Shown piece after piece: positions 1 through 7,477 of a stretch of DNA of 64,000 bases. Where the stretch lies: the NCBI RefSeq assembly GCF_002266855.1, contig NZ_NGJN01000004.1, positions 62,001-126,000 on the forward strand, read 5' to 3'. Both the position numbers and the translations under genes were made by a program. The notes under the pieces are model-generated. The model did not search any database, was not told where the DNA came from, and saw nothing but the letters and a program-made list of their open reading frames with translations. This DNA is from Winogradskyella aurantia. Lineage in GTDB: Bacteria > Bacteroidota > Bacteroidia > Flavobacteriales > Flavobacteriaceae. Position 1 is the first letter of the stretch, and each line of letters starts with the position of its first letter.

Positions 1-236
1 AAATCTCCATCGGCATCAGACATTTCAACTGAAAATTGGTTTGATGTGCTTAGTCCAGATTCTGGGGAAAAAATAAAGGTTGCTGAATAGGTATTAAAAT
101 CCTCACTAGCACAAGCCTGACTAAATCCTAAATTAGGAGTGCCTATTACAATTTGGGCATTAACTTGCCCTATTAGCGTTAGAAAAGCAACGCTAATCCA
201 TAGGAGTAGGTTTTGGGCGGTTGTGGTCAAGTACAT
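1..236 (-). CDS. Secreted protein, N-terminus only (gliding-motility / T9SS type B-like), runs off left edge
   Basis: Reading the minus strand from the ATG at 236 gives 78 codons with no stop before the window edge. The start encodes a hydrophobic signal peptide ending in Val-Asn-Ala-Gln. It is followed by a stretch (FSQACASEDFNTYSATF, then NQFSVEMSDADGDF-like) typical of the first domain of very long flavobacterial cell-surface proteins that carry a C-terminal gliding-motility-associated sorting domain. The sorting domain itself lies outside the window, so the T9SS assignment is inferred from this N-terminal signature only. It is shorter than the usual ORF cut-off here because it is truncated. 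Confidence 0.7.
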   Translation of the reverse strand, partial: MYLTTTAQNLLLWISVAFLTLIGQVNAQIVIGTPNLGFSQACASEDFNTYSATFIFSPESGLSTSNQFSVEMSDADGD

Positions 237-318
237 GTAGTTGGGGATTGTAATTATCTAATCAATACATTCTTTATTAAGATTAATATCGGCGCTAGTA
301 TAGGTGACAGTATATAAA

Positions 319-1626
319 CTAATCATCATTGGGGTCATTTGAAGCGATGATTTTATTAATTCGTAACCTGTAATCTGGTCTTTTCGTGCTCTGGGCATCA
401 ATAAAGGTTTCACTATCCGGGCCTTTGGAATACACATTGTTAAATGCTCTGCTACCATACCAGCTTTCTAAATCGTCATTGTTTGAATAGCCTTTTACGA
501 AAATATTACCATTGCAATTGTTAAAATAAGTTCTTGTAAATTGAATCTTTTTAAGGTTATCGTTATTAATTTTTATACCAGCGTCAAAAATGACTGCAGG
601 GTTAAATCCCGAGATAACACTTTTATCTATTGAAAAGGAAGTGTCCTTATCAACAAAAATAGCTTCACGAACCAGACCTACTTCAATATCAGACTCTAAA
701 TTGTCTGATACATTTACCAGTGTTAGATTTTCAGCATGAACACGTGTTTCTTTTTTTGTGGAGTTTGAACTTTCTTTATCATCATATGATTTAATAACCA
801 TGCATCTTGAACCATAAGGACTGGAAACATAGGGCGACCTTACCGCGAGGGAATTTAGTATATTACAGCTGGTGCCATAATTAAATTCATAATCGTTTTG
901 ATTGCTTCTAAAGGATACCAGTTGCATTAAAAATGGTTCACCACCGAGAATTTCAAAGGAATTACCCTCACAATAGCTTACCATTATGTTTTGAATAACT
1001 GTTTCACGACCAATTCCCGCAAGCGTAAGGCCGTTAAAATTACCAAAGTCCTTGGTGCGTTTACCTGCAAACTCTACTCTGACATAGCGTAACACCCCAG
1101 AATTACTATCTGTATCGCTGCCCCCATAACTTATATAATCAAAGGAGGAAGGCTTGAGACCGAATTCAAGAGAAGCCGCATTTCCAAAGGTGTTGGTTGG
1201 TGCGTTGCCAAGAATGAATAATCCTCCCCAGTCTCCAGCTTTTTTAACACTTCTGCTTGATGTAAATATGATTGGGTCAGTACTAGTGCCGTCTGCGATT
1301 ATCTTAGAACCTCTGCTAATTGTTAGGGATCCCTTTGTTTTGAAATCACCGAGTATAACCGTACCTGGCTCTATAACTAGGTTGGCATTATCTGTTACAA
1401 AGACATCACCGAGCAAAAGATAAACGTTGTTTTTTGTCAGTTTGGTGTCTTCAGAGATATTGCCGCTAAGGATTTGTGTAGGTTCACCGAAATCTTTTTG
1501 GCTTGGCCTAAAATCCGTCCAGTTATTTAACCAATTACTATATCCGTTAATTCCTTTTTCCTGTTGTGCTGAAGCGGTAGTTATTGCACAAAGAAATACT
1601 AATGCTATTTTCGTAATTCTCATCAT
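319..1626 (-). CDS. Secreted beta-helix-like protein of unknown function
   Basis: The protein is about 435 residues. I place the start at the tandem ATG ATG at 1626/1623 because it begins a clean signal peptide (MMRITKIALVFLCAITTASAQ), whereas the longest frame adds 13 polar residues upstream. The mature part has short beta-strand-rich repeats (LVIEPGTVILG, LTISRGSKIIADG, DWGGLFILGNAPTN) that belong to a widespread Bacteroidota secreted family, often mis-named multidrug transporter. The repeats suggest a right-handed beta-helix. I see no C-terminal sorting domain and no catalytic motif. It is likely exported to the cell surface or periplasm; its function is unknown. Confidence 0.75.
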   Translation of the reverse strand: MMRITKIALVFLCAITTASAQQEKGINGYSNWLNNWTDFRPSQKDFGEPTQILSGNISEDTKLTKNNVYLLLGDVFVTDNANLVIEPGTVILGDFKTKGSLTISRGSKIIADGTSTDPIIFTSSRSVKKAGDWGGLFILGNAPTNTFGNAASLEFGLKPSSFDYISYGGSDTDSNSGVLRYVRVEFAGKRTKDFGNFNGLTLAGIGRETVIQNIMVSYCEGNSFEILGGEPFLMQLVSFRSNQNDYEFNYGTSCNILNSLAVRSPYVSSPYGSRCMVIKSYDDKESSNSTKKETRVHAENLTLVNVSDNLESDIEVGLVREAIFVDKDTSFSIDKSVISGFNPAVIFDAGIKINNDNLKKIQFTRTYFNNCNGNIFVKGYSNNDDLESWYGSRAFNNVYSKGPDSETFIDAQSTKRPDYRLRINKIIASNDPNDD

Positions 1627-1831
1627 AGTAGTTAAATTCAATTGTTTAGTAGTTGGGGCTAACAAACATTATAGTCCAAACATAGCAATATAGCCTACGA
1701 AATACAAATAATATCGATGAAATGCACTTTTTTTATTAAAATTAATTAATTTTCCTACAAAATATGCTATAACTAGAGGCTACCTGAAGATTTCAACACT
1801 AAAATCTTTAATCTATTTGAGGATAGGGCAT

Positions 1832-1859
1832 AAAAAAACCCCGATAAAAAATCGAGGTT
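1832..1859 (-). terminator. Rho-independent terminator downstream of the 1883-2332 gene
   Basis: On the minus strand AACCTCGAT and ATCGGGGTT form a 9-bp stem (one G-T pair) around a TTTTT loop, followed directly by seven T residues. It lies 24 bp past the stop of the minus-strand gene 1883-2332, so it ends that transcript before the next minus-strand gene. Confidence 0.85.
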
Positions 1860-1882
1860 TATTCATTTTTATTGGTAGTCTT

Positions 1883-2332
1883 TTACTTTTTAAAATCTTC
1901 ATAGGTATGAAGCGATTTTAAGGTTTCTTCATAGAATAAAATCGCAGCAATGAGATCTGACGTATCTGAGTAAGGCAAAATCTTTCTTTGAAATTCTACC
2001 GCTTTATCAAAGTAGGTGGTTGAGGCTTCAATATTTTCCTTAAGCGCTTTTTTATTGTCTTTGGTTTCAGGTATTCCAAGAGACTCCATGGTAACACCTG
2101 GTTTTGTGGCGAAGGCAATATTAGGCAGAATATTAACTATGACCTCTATGCGTTCTATATACAAATCCAATAATTCTCCTTTAGACATTTTGTCTAATTC
2201 TTCCCGATTGTGATATTTCGAAATATTTACTTTACCACTTATAATACTATGCGTATCCTCTTTCTTTTGAGCATAACCCATATTCATTACAAGCAAAATA
2301 ACAATACTTAGTAGGGTAATTTTAGTTTTCAT
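1883..2332 (-). CDS. Small secreted protein, unknown function
   Basis: The protein has 149 residues with a clear signal peptide (MKTKITLLSIVILLVMNMGYAQ). The mature chain is helical and charged, without cysteines or a recognisable motif. It is a single-gene unit with its own terminator and a long upstream gap. I do not recognise a family. Composition and codon use resemble its neighbours, so nothing suggests recent transfer. Confidence 0.7.
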   Translation of the reverse strand: MKTKITLLSIVILLVMNMGYAQKKEDTHSIISGKVNISKYHNREELDKMSKGELLDLYIERIEVIVNILPNIAFATKPGVTMESLGIPETKDNKKALKENIEASTTYFDKAVEFQRKILPYSDTSDLIAAILFYEETLKSLHTYEDFKK

Positions 2333-2725
2333 TTTGAGGCTTTTTTATCATCTTAGATAGGCAAATCTATATAAATTATCCACAAAAACAACTAAATTTC
2401 TCAATTTTTGACGAAAAAATTTTAACACTTTAAGTGCATATTTTAGCGATAAACTGCGTATTTACTGGATTAAAAGCATTTTTTATCGTTAAAATGTAAA
2501 GGTCAAAATTTAACAGAATAAGGCTTCGTTTGTTGTGGAATAAGCTCTGATTTTAGTCATTTCATAATTCGATTAGTACAAATACACTCCAAATCTTCGT
2601 GGTTATTTATCGATACTTTTTGCGTCATTCCTCTATTAATCGTGTAAAATCATCACTTCGTATAATTTTTTAGTCAGATCGATAAAATACTGGCAATTTT
2701 GGGTCATCAAAAAAGATTCAGCCCC
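2333..2725. other. Divergent intergenic region
   Basis: This 393-bp AT-rich gap separates the divergent genes at 1883-2332 and 2726-3346. It must hold both promoters. I found no perfect TAnnTTTG element, no coding-looking frame and no strong hairpin. Confidence 0.5.
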
Positions 2726-3346
2726 ATGAAAAATCGACTTTTACTTTTAATATTAGTTTGTTTTTACTGTACGATAGCTCTTGTCAACGCACAAACCGTA
2801 ACATTTGACGAAAATCAGAATTATCTTGAACGTCATCCCATATACGACTATACTGAAGCACAATTGAATAGTGTTGATAGTGTTCCTGATTTTGAATCAA
2901 AAACAAATAAAATAAAGCTTACAGGTGTGATCTACGAAAGCGATGGTCTTACACCTGCTAAAGATGTCATTCTTTTTATTGAACAATCCGACGAGCACGG
3001 TAATTTTGATTTGAGAGTAGAAAATGATAAGCGTTATGTGCACCATAGAGCTTGGGTAAAAACAGATGAGGAGGGACGTTATACCATATATACTTTCATT
3101 CCGGGAAACGATAGAACGCATAACCAGTTTAAACAATTATTCCCTGTCATAAAAGAACCTTCCGATGATGCTTATGAAATTGAAACGTTTTTGTTTGATG
3201 ACGATCCATTAATTTCGAAATATTGTAGAAAGCGTTTGGCTAAAAAAGGTGACATAACACGTATTCTAAAACCTAAAAATGTTGATGGGATGTTAGTGGC
3301 TGAACGAAATATTATCCTACCCATAAACCATAAGGACACAAAATAA
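2726..3346 (+). CDS. Secreted intradiol dioxygenase-like beta-sandwich protein
   Basis: The start is set at ATG 2726, which gives a signal peptide (MKNRLLLLILVCFYCTIALVNAQ); the longer frame adds nine residues. The mature part carries the core layout of protocatechuate 3,4-dioxygenase-type proteins: a strand resembling GVIYESDGLTPAKDVILFI, then HRAWVKTDEEGRYTIYTFIPG. However, the His-x-His segment that supplies iron ligands in catalytic intradiol enzymes is absent: the matching place reads THNQFKQLFPVI. It may therefore bind something else or be a structural relative. A terminator follows at 3381. Confidence 0.6.
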   Translation: MKNRLLLLILVCFYCTIALVNAQTVTFDENQNYLERHPIYDYTEAQLNSVDSVPDFESKTNKIKLTGVIYESDGLTPAKDVILFIEQSDEHGNFDLRVENDKRYVHHRAWVKTDEEGRYTIYTFIPGNDRTHNQFKQLFPVIKEPSDDAYEIETFLFDDDPLISKYCRKRLAKKGDITRILKPKNVDGMLVAERNIILPINHKDTK

Positions 3347-3380
3347 GTTTAAGTTAGAGTTTAAGTTTAAATTAGTATCT

Positions 3381-3413
3381 AACCCTCACTCAATACAAGA
3401 GTGGGGGTTTTTT
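3381..3413 (+). terminator. Rho-independent terminator
   Basis: An 11-bp stem (AACCCTCACTC with GAGTGGGGGTT, one wobble) around a 7-base loop is followed by a run of T. It lies 35 bp past the dioxygenase-like gene. Confidence 0.85.
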
Positions 3414-3595
3414 GGTTCTAGTCAAGGTATCTTGTTCAACTTTGATTTCCATATTTACTCAAATACTATGCTGTCTTAACTATAGTTTATTGACATCAAA
3501 ACACCAAGGTTTTTATTTTGAATAATGTTCTTTAATGCCTATCTTTATGTGTTAATTGATTAATTACCACACGTTTCACCTTAAATAATTTATAA

Positions 3596-4207
3596 ATGTC
3601 TACAGGAACACTAATTATCGTCATCATAGGTGCCTTATGTCTTTTATTTGGAATTTTATATACTAAGAAGTCAACCTTAAGGGTTGCCGTTGGCCTTATC
3701 GGTGCTATATTACTTATATATGGTGGATATACTTACGGCAATATACAACCCGTACCGCAGATAGAAACCTTTGATGTTGGAAACAAATTAAAGGTAACCT
3801 ATCCTGTTAAGGCAGTACAGGTATTATCCCCTGTTGATGGAGATACAATTAAGTGCCGTATTCTAACCTTAGGGGTTTATCCTGAAGCTCACGACAAGGA
3901 TATATGGGTTTTGCTAGAGCCAAGCGACGAGAAATTTTACCCCCAATCAGACGATACAAACACATCCTACAAAGAGGACGGTCAATGGCAGGTCGTGACG
4001 AGATTTGGAGGGGACGAAGGTGAAACTTACCATCTTATTGTCTATGAAGCAGACGATTCAGCTTCAGCTTTTTTTAGTGAAACCATTGCCAAATGGAAAG
4101 CAGCTAATGATTATGTCGGCCTAGAACTGGACGAAATTCCAGAGGGTGCAGTTGAAATTGATCGTATTAAAGTGACTTTAGGCAGAGACTGCAGAGGAGT
4201 CCATTAA
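3596..4207 (+). CDS. Membrane-anchored protein with a soluble C-terminal domain, unknown
   Basis: The protein has 203 residues. Residues about 5-22 and 29-47 form two transmembrane helices. They are followed by a soluble domain of about 150 residues with several acidic stretches and a beta-rich look (VQVLSPVDGDTIKCRILTLGVYP). No catalytic motif is recognised. The start ATG at 3596 leads directly into the first helix. It stands alone between a terminator and the alcohol dehydrogenase gene. Confidence 0.6.
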   Translation: MSTGTLIIVIIGALCLLFGILYTKKSTLRVAVGLIGAILLIYGGYTYGNIQPVPQIETFDVGNKLKVTYPVKAVQVLSPVDGDTIKCRILTLGVYPEAHDKDIWVLLEPSDEKFYPQSDDTNTSYKEDGQWQVVTRFGGDEGETYHLIVYEADDSASAFFSETIAKWKAANDYVGLELDEIPEGAVEIDRIKVTLGRDCRGVH

Positions 4208-4371
4208 AACTACGCACCCTTTCATTTTAGTATACCTTCTAAGCAGTGTGAAAAGCCTCACAGGTATCTTTTGAGTAAACAAAACGCACAGCCATTTAGT
4301 TTACTTAGAATCGCTTGCCATTTTATGGATTAGTTTTCGTAGCTTTAGAAATCACTTAAAATCACCTAAAA

Positions 4372-5427
4372 ATGGAAACTAAAAGGGTCAAGGCCTTCGG
4401 TACGGAATCATCTGAAGCTGACTTAAAACAATTGCAAATTGACCGTAGAACAGTCCTTGCTAAAGATATAGAAATTGATATTTTATTTTGTGGTGTATGC
4501 CATTCCGATTTGCACTTTGCTCGAAACGATTGGGGTATGACCACTTACCCTGTTGTTCCTGGACATGAAATAGTAGGAAAGGTCACTGCCATCGGTTCAG
4601 GGGTCACAAAGCATAAAGTTGGTGATATTGTTGCTGTAGGGTGCCTAGTAGATTCTTGTCGAACTTGTAATAACTGTAAAAATGATTTAGAACAGTACTG
4701 TCCGGAATGGGTAGGAACCTATGGTGGTTATGACAAACATTTAGATACAAATACGCATGGAGGTTATTCAGAAACGATTGTAGTAGATGAAGCTTTTGTT
4801 CTAAGTGTTCCTGAAAATCTGGATTTAGCGGGTTTAGCACCTGTCCTATGTGCAGGCATTACAACTTGGTCGCCTCTGCGCCATTGGAATGTCGGTAAAG
4901 ACAGTAAAGTAGCTGTAGTTGGTCTTGGAGGATTAGGTCATATGGCTATTAAATTGGCCAATGCCCTTGGTGCTCATGTTACCTTGTTCTCCAGATCACC
5001 TGGTAAAATTGATGATGCAAAAGCCCTAGGGGCCCACGAGGTCATTATTTCAACAGACGACCTCCAGATGGAAGAGGCTATGAGTCGTTTCGATATTATA
5101 CTGGACACGGTGCCTTATGAGCACGATTTTAATCCTTATATTGCAACGCTTAAAACCAATGGGACAATTGTAGTTCTAGGTTATTTAGGTCCGCTAGACC
5201 CTCCATTGGTAACAGTACCAATGATTATGGGACGAAAGTCTTTGGCTGGGTCGCTCATCGGGGGTATTGCAGAAACACAGGAGTTATTAGATTTCTGTGG
5301 AAAACATAATATTACGTCAGATGTAGAAGTTATCGATATTCAAAAAATCAACGAGGCATATGAGCGTATGCTTAAGAGCGACGTAAAATATCGTTTTGTC
5401 ATAGACATGACATCGCTTAAAAATTAA
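4372..5427 (+). CDS. Zinc-dependent NAD(P) alcohol dehydrogenase (cinnamyl-alcohol dehydrogenase / YahK type)
   Basis: The enzyme reversibly interconverts alcohols and aldehydes with NAD(P)H in the cytoplasm. At 351 residues it has the usual family length. Catalytic zinc ligands are visible as C43 in GVCHSDLH and H65-E66 in PGHE. Structural zinc ligands are C96, C99, C102 and C110. A Rossmann motif VVGLGGLGHMA lies near residue 183. The broad family reduces many aldehydes, so the natural substrate cannot be named. The gene is monocistronic. Confidence 0.92.
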   Translation: METKRVKAFGTESSEADLKQLQIDRRTVLAKDIEIDILFCGVCHSDLHFARNDWGMTTYPVVPGHEIVGKVTAIGSGVTKHKVGDIVAVGCLVDSCRTCNNCKNDLEQYCPEWVGTYGGYDKHLDTNTHGGYSETIVVDEAFVLSVPENLDLAGLAPVLCAGITTWSPLRHWNVGKDSKVAVVGLGGLGHMAIKLANALGAHVTLFSRSPGKIDDAKALGAHEVIISTDDLQMEEAMSRFDIILDTVPYEHDFNPYIATLKTNGTIVVLGYLGPLDPPLVTVPMIMGRKSLAGSLIGGIAETQELLDFCGKHNITSDVEVIDIQKINEAYERMLKSDVKYRFVIDMTSLKN

Positions 5428-5509
5428 GATCCAACTAGTTGATTCTAGAGGGTTAAAAAATATAAACCTGGGGATTTATTCTCCTTTAAAACAATTATTA
5501 GTATTGCCT

Positions 5510-5968
5510 ATGGCACGATCGCAACAAACCTTTAGTAAAAGTGAAAAAGAAAAAAAGCGTTTAAAAAAACGTGAGGATAAAAGAAAAAAAATGGAGGCTC
5601 GCAAACTCGAAAAGGAGGAAAATGGTAGCCAAGGCATTGAATTTGCTTATGTAGACCACAACGGTCATTTAACGGACACGCCTCCAGACCCGTCTAAAAA
5701 AGTTAAGGTAAAAGCGAAACATATTGAGATAAGTATCCCAAAAACATCAGACGGCGAAAAGGAAGAATTTGATCCTGTTAGAATGGGAACTGTATCCTTC
5801 TTCGACCATTCTAAAGGTTTTGGGTTCATCATTGACTCGGAAAATCAGGAAAAGTACTTTACGCACATCAGCGGTGTTGTTGGTGAGATTAATGAGTCTG
5901 ACAAAGTTTCTTTTGAATTGGAAAAAGGCCCTCGCGGTTGGAATGCTGTTAAAGTTGCAAAGGTGTAA
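5510..5968 (+). CDS. Cold-shock-domain RNA-binding protein with basic N-terminal arm
   Basis: I choose ATG 5510 (MARSQQTFSKSEKEKKRLKK) over an upstream in-frame TTG, because this start matches the conserved N-terminus of flavobacterial homologues. Residues 1-40 form a highly charged, lysine-rich helical arm. Residues about 90-152 form the cold-shock beta-barrel with RNP1-like KGFGFI and a second strand YFTHIS. The protein should bind single-stranded RNA or DNA. It resembles the 150-residue CSD proteins of Bacteroidota rather than the 65-residue CspA. Confidence 0.85.
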   Translation: MARSQQTFSKSEKEKKRLKKREDKRKKMEARKLEKEENGSQGIEFAYVDHNGHLTDTPPDPSKKVKVKAKHIEISIPKTSDGEKEEFDPVRMGTVSFFDHSKGFGFIIDSENQEKYFTHISGVVGEINESDKVSFELEKGPRGWNAVKVAKV

Positions 5969-6005
5969 GGACCTCGATGAAAGGTTAATATTTGGCATTA
6001 AGGCC

Positions 6006-6761
6006 TTATTTATTTAGAGGAGAAACCATGGGTTCTAATACCTCCCAAACTGTATGTGCTATCCTTTTATGACCTTCAGCCGTTGGGTGAATACCATCGG
6101 CTTGATTAAGTTCTGAGATACCACCGACATTCTTTAGGATAAAAGGAATAAAGGTAACATCGTTTTTCTGGGCGAGTTCAGCAAAAATCTTACGAAATTC
6201 AGTAGTGTATTCCTGTCCCATATTGGGAGGCAATTCCATTCCTGCCAATATTATTTTTGTCTTTGGGTTTTTAGTCGCAACGGCATCTATTATAGCCTGT
6301 AAGTTAGAGCGTGTTTCACTCAGAGGAACACCGCGTAACCCATCATTGGCACCAAGTTCCAGCAAGAAAATATCAGCATCTTGATTTAAGACCCAATTAA
6401 TCCTACTTTTCCCCCCTGCTGAGGTCTCACCACTTAAGCCCAAATTAATAACAGTATAGTCCAAATCTAAAGAATCCATTTTAGCCTGCAATATTGCAGG
6501 GTACGCGTCATTAGCATCATTTAATCCATAACCAGCCGTAATACTGTCTCCAAAACAAAGCATTGTTTTTGTTGTTGTGCTATCTGATGCTTTAGCTGTT
6601 GTGGTCACTGTTTTTTCTTTATTTACAGTTTGCTTTGAACTATTGTCATCTCCACAACTACAGGAGAAGAGGATGATGATAAAATAACAAAATTTTAAGA
6701 TTTTAGCTGCAAATGGGGTTAGTGGTTTCAAATCCAAATGTGTATTTTCCGCTGGAAACAT
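6006..6761 (-). CDS. GDSL-family esterase/lysophospholipase lipoprotein (TesA-like arylesterase)
   Basis: This is a serine hydrolase of the SGNH family. Block I reads CFGDSITAGYGL with nucleophile S73. Block II is GLSGETSAGG, block III is GANDGLRG with the Asn, and block V is DGIHPTAEGH with the Asp/His pair. The N-terminus has a hydrophobic segment ending in FSCSCG, so it is probably a lipoprotein anchored through C34 or C36. It is divergent from the YbbA/YbbP genes with only about 20 bp between starts. The same tesA-ybbA-ybbP neighbourhood is found in E. coli, which supports orthology in context. Confidence 0.9.
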   Translation of the reverse strand: MFPAENTHLDLKPLTPFAAKILKFCYFIIILFSCSCGDDNSSKQTVNKEKTVTTTAKASDSTTTKTMLCFGDSITAGYGLNDANDAYPAILQAKMDSLDLDYTVINLGLSGETSAGGKSRINWVLNQDADIFLLELGANDGLRGVPLSETRSNLQAIIDAVATKNPKTKIILAGMELPPNMGQEYTTEFRKIFAELAQKNDVTFIPFILKNVGGISELNQADGIHPTAEGHKRIAHTVWEVLEPMVSPLNK

Positions 6762-6781
6762 AAGTGGTCTATAAATTTAAT

Positions 6782-7477
6782 ATGAATATGTCAAAGATAT
6801 TAAAGATTAATGGTTTAGAGAAGACCTATACCAGTGGTGCAAAACAATTAACCGTACTTAAAAATATTTCATTTTCCGTAGACAAAGGACAAACGTTCTC
6901 CATTGTTGGGCCATCAGGGAGCGGTAAAACAACCTTGCTTGGGCTATGTGCTGGGTTAGACCAGCCCACTGCGGGTAGTGTAGAATTATGCGGTTTTGAT
7001 TTAAAGGACTTGAATGAAGATGAAAGAGCCCAACTGCGCAATAGGGAAGTCGGTTTTATTTTTCAAAATTTCCAGCTGCTACCAACACTAACGGCACTGG
7101 AAAACGTCAGTGTACCTCTTGAGTTACAAGGAGCAAAAGATGCTACAAGTAAGAGTATGGAGTTATTGGAAAAAGTTGGCTTAACCGACAGATTTCATCA
7201 CTATCCATCGCAATTATCCGGTGGTGAGCAACAGCGTGTGGCCTTAGCAAGGGCGTTCTCTAACATGCCTTCCATACTTTTTGCAGACGAACCTACAGGA
7301 AATTTAGATGAGGAAACCGGTGAAAAAGTGATTCAGTTGCTGTTTGATTTAAATAGGGAGGCGGGAACTACCTTGGTTATTATTTCACATGATTTGGACC
7401 TAGCCAACCGTACACAGCAAATACTGCGATTAAAAGGTGGGCAAATTTTAACTAATCAACGAACTGAAGTATTTTGA
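6782..7477 (+). CDS. ABC transporter ATP-binding protein (YbbA/LolD type)
   Basis: The ATPase subunit of a MacB/LolCDE-type exporter that drives the neighbouring permease. Walker A is GPSGSGKTT, the signature is LSGGEQQRVALARAF and Walker B is ILFADEPTGNLDE, followed by the H-loop in IISHD. ATG 6782 is preferred over the upstream GTG at 6764. The stop overlaps the TTG start of the permease by 4 bp, so the two are translationally coupled. Confidence 0.93.
   Translation: MNMSKILKINGLEKTYTSGAKQLTVLKNISFSVDKGQTFSIVGPSGSGKTTLLGLCAGLDQPTAGSVELCGFDLKDLNEDERAQLRNREVGFIFQNFQLLPTLTALENVSVPLELQGAKDATSKSMELLEKVGLTDRFHHYPSQLSGGEQQRVALARAFSNMPSILFADEPTGNLDEETGEKVIQLLFDLNREAGTTLVIISHDLDLANRTQQILRLKGGQILTNQRTEVF

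Noticed and set aside
1154..1693. Plus-strand ORFs opposite the secreted beta-helix protein
   Set aside because: They are antisense shadows of a gene with a signal peptide and conserved-looking repeats; their own translations show no domain.
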